Source of the DNA: Isoetes taiwanensis
Lineage: Eukaryota; Streptophyta; Lycopodiopsida; Isoetales; Isoetaceae
Direction of reading: 5' to 3'
Assembly: GCA_021234155.1 (NCBI GenBank)
Contig: JAJEKV010000113.1
Coordinates: 2,214,325 to 2,278,324, forward strand
Length of the DNA: 64,000 bases
Shown: piece after piece, positions 1-10,612 of the stretch
Layout: the number at the start of each line of letters is the position of its first letter
Position numbering within the stretch: position 1 is the stretch's first letter
The notes under the pieces: model-generated
Databases searched by the model: none
The model's input: the letters and a program-made list of their open reading frames with translations, nothing else
What the model was told of the DNA's origin: nothing
Translations under genes and position numbers: made by a program

Positions 1-513
1 CCAAAGATTCTCCATTGGGTACAAAGGTCTCTTGCCGATTCAACTTCGGGCCTTAAAATATATCACTCTTTGTGTTGGACCGGCCAGGGTGGGAGAGGAG
101 ATATGGGCATGAACGTAGGACTACAAGAGCTTCTTTACCAGGCTAGATAGGATTGACAACCGAGAGGTCCTTCACTATTGTCATCGTTTGTCCTTGGTGA
201 GTCACATCCGCATGCACTATCTGGCCGCTCATGATCCGGAGTGCCTCAAAGTTATTAGGGAGGGATGCCTAATATATGATGTTAAGGATAATGAGAGTCT
301 TGAACGTAACGGAAGATGGCACATGTGATCTTTATTATGATATCCATGCTGTCAGACGAGGAATATGATATTGCTAAGGCCAAGGGTGACAATAGCAGTG
401 CATGGGAATGTTTTCTTCTAGATGATCCAGACTTAAGAACTATATTCTTTCATACGGATCAGGATCACGTAATCAGGATGAGTCGAAGAGGATGAGGATC
501 GGGACCCCTCTAA
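1..513 (+). pseudogene. Decayed coding-like stretch, function unknown
   Basis: Reading across several frames gives protein-like runs interrupted by stops and frame changes. One frame from about 150 to 328 reads smoothly and contains the residues HIRMHYLAAHDPECLKVIRE before a stop. Another, from about 357 to 495, contains AWECFLLDDPDLRTIFFHT. The runs follow one another on the plus strand and lead into the open frame at 586, so they may be parts of one broken gene. I do not recognise the family. An alternative is that these are exons with introns I could not place; the lack of convincing splice sites favours decay. Confidence 0.35.
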
Positions 514-585
514 GTGGGGAAATCAAGGCACGAGCTACAAACTAAGGAGAAGGGCCCCTTAAATAAAAATGGATTTCCCCCGTCT

Positions 586-1266
586 ATGGCTGCTTACCTC
601 GTCGAGGCATTTGCTCCAATTGATACAACCTGCTTGGAGCTTCATGTTGGAGGTTATATTGCCCGAGAGGCTCTTATGGGTGCAAGAAGATGTCACTGCT
701 TTGTGAGTGATGAGCATGCCAAAGACTTTCTTGAACCATTCCTCATGCATGTGCTTGCCAAGTCTCCTAAAGGCCCTTATGGCAACCTGAAATCATCAGC
801 AATCAAAAGTCTCGTAGACTTGTCCAATTCGAAAGTGGACGTTGCTCCTGGAGAGGGAACTAGTAATCTGCAGCCTGATAAGGAAAGCAGTAATGAACAA
901 ATAGCTGCTAAACTGGTTGCTCAAAGTACTGTGATGGCGGCGAACTTAGGGAATATCCTTGCCCACATTGCGGGTGATGCAAGCAACAATAGAGTAGATT
1001 CACAGGTTAACAATGAAATAATTGACAGGGAAACCGAAAATGAAGGCAACGAAGGCGGCTCTAGTGATTCACAGGTTTGCCAAATCAATAGTAAAATAAT
1101 GTCAGTTGTGAAGGACGCAGCGGAACTAATAGAAAATAACAATTCTAACAGTCAGAAGAAGACGAAGATTAAGGGTGGCGGAGGGGAGAATGACGCCGAT
1201 GACGGCAGCGAAACTGAAGATGATAGGTATGGCCTTGCCCACGAAATAGCGCCACGCGTGATTTAA
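586..1266 (+). CDS. Hypothetical protein, 226 residues, possibly the 3' part of a broken gene
   Basis: This is an open frame from the first ATG at 586. The frame is open upstream to about 514 but has no ATG there. The N-terminal 60 residues look folded and contain LELHVGGYIAREALMGARRC followed by an acidic HAKDFLEPFL segment. That pattern of glycine, Arg-Glu-Ala-Leu and Gly/Ala-Arg-Arg is loosely like a nucleotide-binding or methyltransferase-like strand-helix unit, but it is not enough to name a function. From residue 90 on the protein is polar and low-complexity, rich in Asn, Ser, Glu and Asp, with a basic KKTKIKGGGGENDADD run near the end. The stop lies inside the left arm of the inverted repeat at 1250. 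It may be a gene fragment. Confidence 0.4.
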   Translation: MAAYLVEAFAPIDTTCLELHVGGYIAREALMGARRCHCFVSDEHAKDFLEPFLMHVLAKSPKGPYGNLKSSAIKSLVDLSNSKVDVAPGEGTSNLQPDKESSNEQIAAKLVAQSTVMAANLGNILAHIAGDASNNRVDSQVNNEIIDRETENEGNEGGSSDSQVCQINSKIMSVVKDAAELIENNNSNSQKKTKIKGGGGENDADDGSETEDDRYGLAHEIAPRVI

Positions 1267-1377
1267 TTTGTATTACCTTTGAATTAAATCGCCCAAGCCG
1301 TGCTTTGATTATTTTTCGTTGTCAAACTAAATCACGAAAGCCGATTTGGTTATGACTATTTCAAATCACGCTTGGCG
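1250..1377. repeat. Short inverted repeat, possible small MITE
   Basis: The left arm CGCCACGCGTGATTT (1250-1264) matches the reverse complement of 1363-1377 at 14 of 15 positions. The arms enclose about 100 bp. The right arm lies upstream of the phosphatase frame, and the left arm contains the stop of the preceding frame. No clear target duplication is visible. Confidence 0.45.
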
Positions 1378-1428
1378 GCGTTTGTATTGTTTGTGTTATC
1401 GTATCTTCTTGACCGGGATACATGTTTG

Positions 1429-2073
1429 ATGTTTCACTTCCATTGCGTTTCTAAGAAGGTTGTGGTGTTCGACCTAAACGGAGTCCTTTGCAAGACTTTT
1501 CCGAAAAATAAAGTGGCTAGAGAACAGTTTCATCAGACACCAGTAGAATCAAACACCAAGTGGATCTATCCGCGGCCGCACTTGAAGGAGATGCTAGACG
1601 AGGCATTCAGGTTATTTCGAGTTGGTATTTGGTCATCCATGGAACTAAGGAACATCAAGGATACTTTGGAGGCATTGGGGGAAATGCGTAGAAATTGGTT
1701 GACCCTTTGGGATCAGAACAAATGTGTGAAGTTCACTAATCCCAAGGATCCAACAGGCAAGCCTATCTTCATCAAACACTTGAGTAACATGATGGACGAA
1801 CTTGGTATCGAGAATAAGGATGATATAATCATAGTGGATGATGATGCTCTCAAATGCTTCTACAATCAAACACAGGCCCTGAATCCACCATCTTACGATC
1901 CAAAAAACGTTGGGACAGATGATTTTCTGGTGAAGTTTGTGTCTATTATGCATAATTTGGCTATGGGGATGACGGTGGGTGAAGTGTTAGATTCGTACCC
2001 AGAACTGGATAGAACGGCTGACATGGAACCACACCTTGTTAAATACGTGGAAAAACATGGATTGATCCCTTAA
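1429..2073 (+). CDS. FCP1-like (NLI-interacting factor) HAD-family phosphatase domain protein
   Basis: The frame encodes 214 residues from the ATG at 1429. It is open further upstream but only with non-ATG codons. HAD motif I reads VVVFDLNGVLCKTF near residues 11-24. The usual FCP1 motif is DxDx(T/V), so the nucleophile Asp is kept but the second, acid/base Asp is Asn. Next come VGIWSSMELRNIKDTLEAL (motif II region), a basic KFTNPKDPTGKPIFIKHLSN segment with the conserved lysine, and DDIIIVDDDALKCF (motif III/IV). The C-terminus has DLNG-family features including PPSYDP. Length fits a single FCP1 homology domain. Known members dephosphorylate phosphoserine, for example on the RNA polymerase II tail. 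The Asn substitution suggests weak or no activity, which is inference. Upstream exons cannot be excluded. Confidence 0.75.
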   Translation: MFHFHCVSKKVVVFDLNGVLCKTFPKNKVAREQFHQTPVESNTKWIYPRPHLKEMLDEAFRLFRVGIWSSMELRNIKDTLEALGEMRRNWLTLWDQNKCVKFTNPKDPTGKPIFIKHLSNMMDELGIENKDDIIIVDDDALKCFYNQTQALNPPSYDPKNVGTDDFLVKFVSIMHNLAMGMTVGEVLDSYPELDRTADMEPHLVKYVEKHGLIP

Positions 2074-2404
2074 TGTTTTATTGGAATATATGATATTTTT
2101 GTATGATATTTGTGCCATGTATCGATAATTTCGAGTCTGGAATTGCCTCGCAAATAATGCAATTTGTTATTATCAAACCTAATATTATCATCTATTGAGC
2201 AAGCAATATTTGTCTCATCTATGTTAGCAACTTGCTCTTCATTTCTGCATATTTCAATTCGCATATGAAAAGTCACACGTGAATCGCAACCTTATGTTAT
2301 TTTTGAAGTCCAAAAAAAAAGATTAAAAAAACAAAAACCCCCTAGAAGACAATAGCAGGTTGGCGTGATTTTGGAGTTGACATAATCCCAATTTAATTGG
2401 ATGA
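2074..2404. other. Intergenic stretch without recognised feature
   Basis: AT-rich sequence between the phosphatase stop and the first tandem unit. A poly-A-like run near 2311-2335 is the only visible structure. Confidence 0.5.
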
Positions 2405-2787
2405 TGGTTAAGTTTGAGGGCACAACTTCTTCATTCTTGTTGGTAAAAAAGAGGAAGTTGACGTGAACTTCACTCAAGTTTGTCCAACAGACATGCCATG
2501 CGAAATGGTATGCATCTACAGAAATAGTTTGCATGCTTGCGATAAACAAAATAACAGTTTAGAAGGGTAGTTTAGCATACATCCCAAAGCTATTGTACCT
2601 ATATTGAGGGAAGATTTTCTACATGATGTTTTAGTCACGATGTTTCAGTTATTTGCTATGTATTATGCAATTTGTTTCTAGCTTTTAAACCTAGCAATCA
2701 CTCACTTCATGGGCCCTTTAATTTAATTATGGTGTGACCATATATGAAAACCTCTTCTAGACTCGATAATTGTTGTATAATAGAGCA

Positions 2788-4009
2788 CCCTTTCATTGCT
2801 CATTTTTCCCTTATCGCTCATTTTCAGCCCTTGATTTCCCTGACATTCCCTTACATATTCCCTCTCCTCCATCCGCCAAATCTCTGATGGGGTCAAACGG
2901 CGTTTTCCACTTCACCCTAAGATTCTTTAACCATTGCAATTAAGTAAAAACAAACTCCTCTCAAAGAACAGTTTCCAAGGAGATTTGAATTCCCTGCCAG
3001 ACTAGGCAGCGCCATAAGTTTTGAGATCAAACCTTGAAGAGAAGCCCTCCTTCCCATTCCGGCAAACGTGTTGTGCATGCCATCCTCCTAAACCTGCTGT
3101 CCAGAAGACCTGTTGCCCATCCGACTGCATCTGCTTGGTCTCTGCAAATAAATTAACATGAACAACTATGCAACTAAGAAAAATAGGTACAATAACATAA
3201 AGCAATGCCAAGTACACAGACGTGAGGCTCCCAAATGCCACTGCCTAAATTTTTAGATCATGAAAACCTTGTGCATCAGTAGGATTCTGACCAAATGCCA
3301 TTGATGGAACCAACTGGCGAGAAGCTCTTTCCACCATCACTGACATGGTTTGAAATATCCAAAGTTATGCTACAAAAGCACTGTGTCACTGTTACCTGCC
3401 AATAAAAATCGTACCTGTCTTGAAAAATATGCATGATTACTTCTATCTAGTCAGTCTATAATTATTTAATTCCTTTATGCCCAAAAAAAACCAAGAATTG
3501 ATATAAACTGAAAGTGCCTTTAGTTAAAAACCCCAATAAACATTTCAAACATCATAGTCATATAACCCAATTATGGTACAACGAACTTCAGTCATATACA
3601 CCTCATTGCACAATTTTTTGGGGCTGCAGTTTCTACAAATAACTCACAGGTACATACTTCACAAAGCATAATTTTGGAAATGGCAGTCCGTGCGAACTTG
3701 ATGCTATAGATAATAAAATTGCCATGAAGGACAAATGCTTGGTGGAGTCGTTAAACATGAATGCTAATATATGAAGCAGGCAATGTAGCAAAGACAAGCA
3801 GATGGGATATGAAGCTTGTCTTCTGTTCGCTAGCTGTTGCCAAAACCTAACATCCCGACGAAGAAAGTGCACAAGAAAAGGACAAAAACCTTCGATGCTG
3901 TGAAACCCTATTTCCACCGTCTGCATTCTACGCCAAGGCATACGAATACCTATACTAAACCTTATAAAATCATATGGTACGCTTGTCTCTTTTCACAATT
4001 CCAGAACTT
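2788..4009. mobile_element. 1222-bp insertion in the tandem array with a 10-bp target duplication
   Basis: The array unit breaks after TAATAGAGCA (2778-2787) and resumes with the same ten bases at 4010-4019. This shows an insertion of 2788-4009. The ends do not form visible terminal inverted repeats and there is no poly-A tail at either end. A 9-11 bp duplication is typical of Mutator-like elements, so a non-TIR MULE carrying host sequence (Pack-MULE-like) is possible. The insert contains exon-like pieces on the minus strand, listed separately, and otherwise unrecognised AT-rich sequence. Confidence 0.55.
3002..3141 (-). pseudogene. Exon-like fragment inside the 1.2-kb insertion
   Basis: On the minus strand a TTTGCAG acceptor precedes an open 46-codon segment reading TKQMQSDGQQVFWTAGLGGW and then HAQHVCRNGKEGFSSRFDLK before a TAG stop. 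A second protein-like piece, SVMVERASRQLVPSMAFGQN, lies at about 3255-3350. Both look like exons of one captured host gene. I do not recognise the family. Confidence 0.3.
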
Positions 4010-5496
4010 TAATAGAGCAAATATCTACTGCTGCAATATGACAGCTAAAAGGTAAGCTGATTGCAAGGGGCCTGAGGTAGATAACAAACCTCTTTGAGAT
4101 ATGACTCGAGACGATGACAATGAATGCTTTATTAAAAAAATGTTGAATCTGCTCTCAACAGAATTTATAATATTTGGGCTAGAGGCTAGATATTGCAATT
4201 GTTAATAAATGCATGCATGGACGTCGGGCAGGATTGACCCGATGATCAGAGAGCTCCAGGAGCTGAGACGGAGAAGCCACAATGTGGTGGTACGTGGCCT
4301 GGCAGAAGAGGTAGGGGAGGGCCTCATTAACCAGTTCCAGATGTTGATACTCGCTCGAATGACATTCCACACGCTGGTACACATTATTAGGGCAAGCTGC
4401 CATAGTATCCAGCGCCCAGACCGCCCCCGGGTACTAGTCACATTCACAGTAGGAGACACGCAAGTGAAAGCAGCCATTCTGCGTTAGGGTAGGCAGCTGA
4501 AGGGGACTGCCCTGTATGTTGACCGAGACCTGAGCCCGGCATAACAAGAAGACCGCAGGAACGAGTTGGCCGAAGTTAAAAGCATCCACAGATAGGGAAG
4601 AGCTGCAGGACTGATCCGGAGCAAGATGCAAATCTTCAGGGTCTCTTGGAATGCCGCGGCGAATGCTCACGAACCCTCCAACAGCCCCGACCATGCCCCC
4701 TTTTGCACCTGGATCTGATTGCCTCACCTTCTGTTGTTCGCACATCTCATGCTGCTTCCACTTCTACCATCTCCCCTTCTGTTGCTGCCACTGAATCTCC
4801 AGCTGCAGCACCTGCTAATAAATATGAATTATGCCTCGGCATGGTCTCTTGGAATTGTTGGGGTGTCCTATGGCAGAAGGGATATAGTTCCAACTGAGTT
4901 GTCACAGACATGGATCTCATCTTCCTGATGGACTTGCTAGGGCACAGTGCCCCTCCTCCTGTAAGAGCACTTGCAGGCAGGAAAACCAGTGTGGTGGACT
5001 ATGTACTGGTGCCTGAGCAGGATATGCATGTCGTCAAGCACTTCCAGGTGGGAACAGCTAATAGGGATGAAGAGATCGACTCAAACCACCTACCACTTTA
5101 CTTGCAGCTGGTTTGGCAGGTTGTGCGAACCCCCTATGCGATAACTCCTCAGATGCCTTAACTGCAATTGGATTATGAACATGCAGGAGCTTATGCCCAA
5201 ATGCTTGTAGATGATCTAGCAGAAATTTTGCAGTACCCTACACTAGAGCAACAGACAGACTAGCTGATTAACGTGCTTAGGACTGCTGCAGAAAGATGCT
5301 TTGGGATACGCCACCCTCGACGAACCTCCAGGACCACAACCTTCCTACGTAATCATTGGTTTGATGCGGAGTGCAAGGAACACAAACGCTGGCTCCGCCA
5401 AGTCACAGACCCTGCTTTACACACACACGCAGTCAGACAGTGCCAGATCTTCCTTAAAGCTAAAAAAGCCAGGTACATTGCACGTATCAAAGGGGA

Positions 5497-6594
5497 ATGT
5501 TCTACCTCCTGGAACGGCACCCCGGGACCTTCTGGCGAAGGGTTCTCAGAAAGGCAGTACAGCCCAAAGGGAACATCACTCTTGAGCAGTGGAGGCAATA
5601 TTTGCAACAGCTATACGACCCTCCAAGTGCACAAGCAGCATTACCCCTGCAAGAAGGCCCAGTGCTGGAAATCACAGAGTCGGACATGGACTACGGCTTA
5701 CAGCGTCTTGCCAATGGGAAAGCGCCAGACCTAGATGGTATGCAGGTAGAATTGCTCAAGTGGGCAGTGCTGTCCATAGTACCGGTGCCGACCGCCTTGT
5801 TCAACAAGGCGTTACAGGAAGGCTTCCTACTGCAGTGGACTAATAGCAAAGTTGTTTCCATCTATAAGGCAGGTGACCCGCACTACCCAACCAATTACGA
5901 ACAATCATGGTCAGTTCGGTATTTGCAAAACTGCCCGCTGCAATTCTCGAACAGCAGTTGACAAGCTAGGCAGAGGCAACATAGGTGCGGGCCCTCACCC
6001 AGGCAGGATTTAGACCCCGGCACTCAACCATTGATCACATCTTCACGTTGCAGATTCTGGTTGAAGATAACAGGAACCACCGGCAAGACCTATATTGTTG
6101 CTTCGTGGATTTTGCAAAGGCATTTGACATTGTGCCTCGAGAATCGAGAAAAGCTATGGGCAAGATTGTGACAGTTGGGGGTTCCTGTAGATTTGTAGAA
6201 TGCAGTGTACAGGTTATATGAGAGATGCTCGAATCGGTTGCAGCCGACAAGCCAACCATTTGCGGGGTTCATCGTGGGTGCCCTCTCTCCCCAACATTGT
6301 TTGGGCATTACATTGGTTAGTTGGAGAGCTGACTTGCTGATAATGGAGGCGACAGAGCTTCATCTTCTGCACTGGATCATCAGGCAGTTAATATATGCTG
6401 ATGATGTGGACCTCCTAGCTTACACTCTAGCAGACATGCAGCGCCATCTCGATGCCTTGGACACATTCTGCCAAGCGACTGATATGCGCATCAATCTAGC
6501 CAAGGCTAAGGTGGCCCTCATATCATCCTCACGTCAGCCAAGGATCCCTCCTTCGCGATTCTGGGCAGAATGTGGAAGTGGCACCCACATATAA
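5497..6594 (+). pseudogene. LINE reverse transcriptase remnant
   Basis: Pieces in different frames spell the order of a LINE reverse transcriptase: GLQRLANGKAPDLDGMQVEL and KVVSIYKAGDPHYPTNYEQS (fingers/palm), TQAGFRPRHSTIDHIF, CCFVDFAKAFDIV (motif A, with the catalytic Asp) and QLIYADDVDLLAYT (motif C, YADD). Stops and frame changes separate them. It would act as target-primed reverse transcriptase if intact. Confidence 0.85.
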
Positions 6595-7544
6595 ATATTT
6601 GGGAGTGGAGTTTCCTTCTACTATACATTGAGACACATCCATACGGCTATGCGTGGACGGCAGGCGAAAGCACTATATGCCAATGCGTAAACAATAGCCA
6701 TAGAGCGGAGCTGTATGATTGGGCCCATCAGTCGCACCTGTTTAAGGTCTTAGTGGAGCCTGTCCTTTTATATGGGGCTCAGTAGTGTCCCTCGCTACCT
6801 GGAGCAGGTGCAGAAAGCCTTCTTGGTACGAGCACTAGGGGTGAAGTCCACAGTCCCATATCAAATTCTATTGCAGGAGACGGGTTTCTTGCCTTTTCAG
6901 AGGGCGGCCCTTGATCGCCACATTGTCTATTTTCAGAAGGTGGTCAATATGGATGATGATCATCTCGCTAACCTAGTTTATATCATGGAAATGGTGCCGT
7001 AGCGCCTCAAGGCCTGCTGGAAGGAAAAGGGAACTCAACGGTTGGCTAGATGGAATGTGCAGAAGCACAGGTGTATACATTTGCAAACAGAGGCAGATTG
7101 CCATAGCTTGAGGCAATATCTTGACACTTGCTTCCTCAGCAAGCTCTGGGATGCCAGTGCCCTTGAACAGGTCAAGACAGCACACTACCAGTGCCACATA
7201 AATCGCACATTGGAACGGGGCCTGTAATGCTACATGCATACCCACTTGCCTATGAAAAGGCGCAGACTCATTGCCACGCAAAAGGCACACAGGGGCATAC
7301 CATCTTCGAATTGAGATGGGCAGATGGATTGGTGAGCCACGCTAGAACAAGCTTTGTCAATGCTGCGAAATGGGAATCATTGAGGATGAATCTGATACCC
7401 TTCAAAGCTGCCCAGCATATGATCGAATCCGGATGCGCTATGCTGAGTTGGTCAGGCCTGGCTAGCCGGTACATGTGACATTGAGCACGGATTCTATACG
7501 GATGTTGGGATCATGCCTTCATGGATATGCGAGATCAGCTATTT

Positions 7545-9113
7545 GGGTGCAAATATGGTAATGCTACCCAAAAAGCACTATCCGGACAAGTGCTTTAAGT
7601 GCTTTAGGTGCTTTACCCTCGAGTGCTTTTTCGTTCAATGACCTCGGGGGGTTGTTACTCCAGAAATAGGATGGATCATCCCGTGGAGGTAAGGATCGAT
7701 GACATGGATGATCCCGCGGTGGGAGATCTCCGAAATGGTAAGGATCGCTGATGAGGATCTTCAAGGGCGGGAACTCCATTGGCGGGACAAGATTGATGGA
7801 GTTTCTCTTTTTCAATGCAGTATAAGAACACAAATTAGAGTTCAAATCGGCATAGAAATGATAGGTGAATTAACAATGTTTTATTGCAATTTGATTTAGA
7901 TTGATAATTCAATCTTTGTTGCATTGGAGATTGAATTGTGGGCAGCTCTCTTGAAAGCATCCATTTAACCAGAAGAAGCTTTTTGGGATTCAAATCAAGT
8001 GAGAAGAGACAATCTGATTACTCTTTGTTTTTCTTAAGAGTATTTTTGTTCCATTCTTTCAATGTATTATGCATCTCTAATGCTGTATCCTAGATCTACG
8101 TTATTTTTTTTTCCCCAAATCACTCAGACATTGATATCTTGAGTTCTACCAATCTATTTGGAGCGATTTTATTTTGATCTAGAAGTATACTTCGGTCTCT
8201 TTCTTTTGCAATCAAAATCACACAAATCCGATCTCTGAGGAGTGAGAAATAGCCTCTCAAACTTGGCTGATTTTCTGTTACAGTGGGTGCAGAAATTGAT
8301 GTCACAAGAATATACAAAATTCAGACTTTAATATCTTGAGTTGTGCTGATCGGTTTTGAGTGATCTCACATGAATTTGAAACTAGACACTTAGCACTTTC
8401 TCTTGCAATTTAAATCACTCAAATCTGAGCTATGAGGAGTGAGAAACAGTCTCTCAAAGTTCTGATTTTTTGTTACAGGTTCTAATTTTTTGTTACAGGT
8501 TCTGATTTTTTGTCACAGAAATATACCAAAACTCAGAATTTGATATCTTGAGTTTTAATGAATAGTTTTTGATGATTTTACCTGCATCTAAAAGTAGACA
8601 CTATGGCCTTTCTCTTACAGTCTAAATCAATTAAATCTGAGCTTGGATGCGGGAGAAATGACCTCTCAAAGTTGGCCAAGTTTCACTAATAGTGGGTTAA
8701 CATTGTCTTTTAATTTCGTCTCTGTATTAAAACAATCTTAATACTATTCATGCAATTCCATTGCTTCTTAGTTTTATCCTTGCAATTACATTACTTCTTT
8801 TTGAACAGACAACCAGTCTTCTTTGTTTGTTATTTTCTCTCTAACTTTCTCCATACTCTATTGAAACCAATCCAACATCGAAACTGCCATGTAATGTATC
8901 TCAACAAATTTTTTTTTTGACATTACACGGCATCAAAATGCAAAGATTGGAGAGTATCAGAGGTGATAATTATTAATCTAACTTAGCCGAGAACAAAGTA
9001 CAAGCAGGAAGCATTTACGACATGACTTTTGGCCGTGCGCAGCCAAGTGCTTTAAGTGCTTAAGTGCTAAGTGCTTTCGCGTTTTTTTGGGTAGCATTAC
9101 CATATTTACACCC
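7545..9113. mobile_element. Non-autonomous DNA transposon, 1569 bp, 30-bp terminal inverted repeats, 4-bp target duplication
   Basis: The left end GGGTGCAAATATGGTAATGC matches the reverse complement of the right end over about 30 bp with one mismatch. ATTT precedes (7541-7544) and follows (9114-9117) the element, giving a 4-bp target duplication. Subterminal regions carry many copies of AAGTGCTT or its complement AAGCACTT. The interior has three imperfect tandem units of about 190 bp (about 8120-8310, 8317-8515, 8520-8700), each with GATATCTTGAGTT and a GAGGAGTGAGAAA-like motif, plus a 20-bp triplication TTCTGATTTTTTGTTACAGG (about 8460-8518). No transposase frame is present. It lies within the LINE, so it is younger than it. 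Confidence 0.75.
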
Positions 9114-10612
9114 ATTTCCTCGTGCACACACTTGAAGTGTATATACATATATTTCATGATGATGTATACATGTACAGTTTGACAACATTCTTATTACTAT
9201 CACGGTTTTTCCCTCGAAAACCCTTCGCGACGGGGGTTTTTTAACCCGGACAGTAAAAGTTTGTTGCGCTCCTTCATTGGGTCCCATAGGGCGATTGGTC
9301 TCAGTGGACGATAAAAATCATTCTTTTTTTGTTTCTTCTTTAAGCCCCAACACACATCATAAATATTGACAAGCTAATACACTTTAGAATCTAATTGCAT
9401 GGTGAATCTAGCATTTGGTTTCTATTGTTTATCCATGATGTTAATATCCTTTTGTTCTCTCCATGGTGCACGCAACCAAGTTTAGGGGCACAACTTCTTC
9501 GTTCCTGTTGGTCAAAAAGAGGAAGTTGATGTGAACTTCACTCAAGTTTGTCCAACAGACATGCGAAGTGATATGCATCTATAGAAATAGATTGCATGCT
9601 TGCAAGAGACAAAATAACACTTTAGAAGGACCATTTAGCATACATCCCAAAGCTATTGTAGCATATATTTAGGGAAAATTTTCTACATGATGTTTCAGTT
9701 ATTTGCCATGTACTATGTACTTTGGCATCTCTTTCTAATCTTTAGCCTAGCAATCACTTCATGGGCCCTTAAATGTAATTATGGTGTCACCATATACGAA
9801 AACCTCTTCTAGACCTATTATTGTTGTATAACAGAGCAAATACTGTAATATGACAACTAAGTGCAAATATCTATAGAGCAAATATATAGTAATGTAATAT
9901 GACAACTAAGTGCAAATATCTATTACTATAATATGACAACTAAAAGGTAAGCTGGTTGTAAGAAGCCTAAGGTAGAAGTAATAACAGACCTCTTTGAGAT
10001 ATGGCTCGAGATGGTAATAATGAATGTTTTACTAAAAAAATGTTGGATCTTCTCTCAACAAAATTTATAATGTTTGGGCTAAAGACAGGGATATTGTAAT
10101 TGTTAATAAATGCGTGCTTGAACGTCCTTTAAGATTTCAACCCCCACACACATTATAGATATTTACAAGCTAATTTATTGTCGCTTTTTCATTGCCATAT
10201 TTTGCAATTTAATTGCATAGCGAATCTAGCATCTCATTTTTATTGTCTATCCATGATGTTAACATTCTTTTTGTTCTCTCCATGGTGTTAACACGTAGCC
10301 AAGTTTGAGGGCACAACTTCTTTGTTCTTGTTGGTAGAAAAACGAGGAAGTTAATGTGAACTTCACTTCAGTTCGTCCAACAGACATGCTAAGTTGTACG
10401 CATTGATGGAAATAGATTGCATGCTTGATATATATAAAATAACAGTCTAGCAAGGTCGTTTAGCATACATCCCGAAGCTATTTTAGTGTATATTTAGAGA
10501 AGATTTTCTACATGATGTTTTAGTTTTTTTTTTTTTTTTTTTTTTTTTTTTGAAGAATATAAGAGTATATTAAACCACTAGAATGCGATCAAGTACAATG
10601 ATAAGTGTGGTG

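Larger units (their letters stand above)
4226..9337 (+). mobile_element. L1-type LINE, degenerate, inserted in the tandem array
   Basis: The array unit is cut after GGACGTC (4225) and resumes at CTTTAAG (9338), which defines the element. In order it holds the RNA-binding and C-terminal parts of ORF1p (4236-4640: HNVVVRGLAEE and TALYVDRDLSPA), endonuclease pieces (MVSWNCWGV at about 4840; DSNHLPLYLQLVW near 5090), reverse transcriptase (5497-6594) and C-terminal sequence to about 7478. The 3' region at 9200-9310 has a GGTTTTTCCCTCGAAAACCC stem-loop and the tail GATTGGTCTCAGTGGACGAT followed by AAAAA. It is 5' truncated within ORF1, has many stops and frameshifts, and lacks most of the endonuclease centre compared with the copy at 26455. 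It cannot be autonomous. A DNA element sits in its 3' region. Confidence 0.85.
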
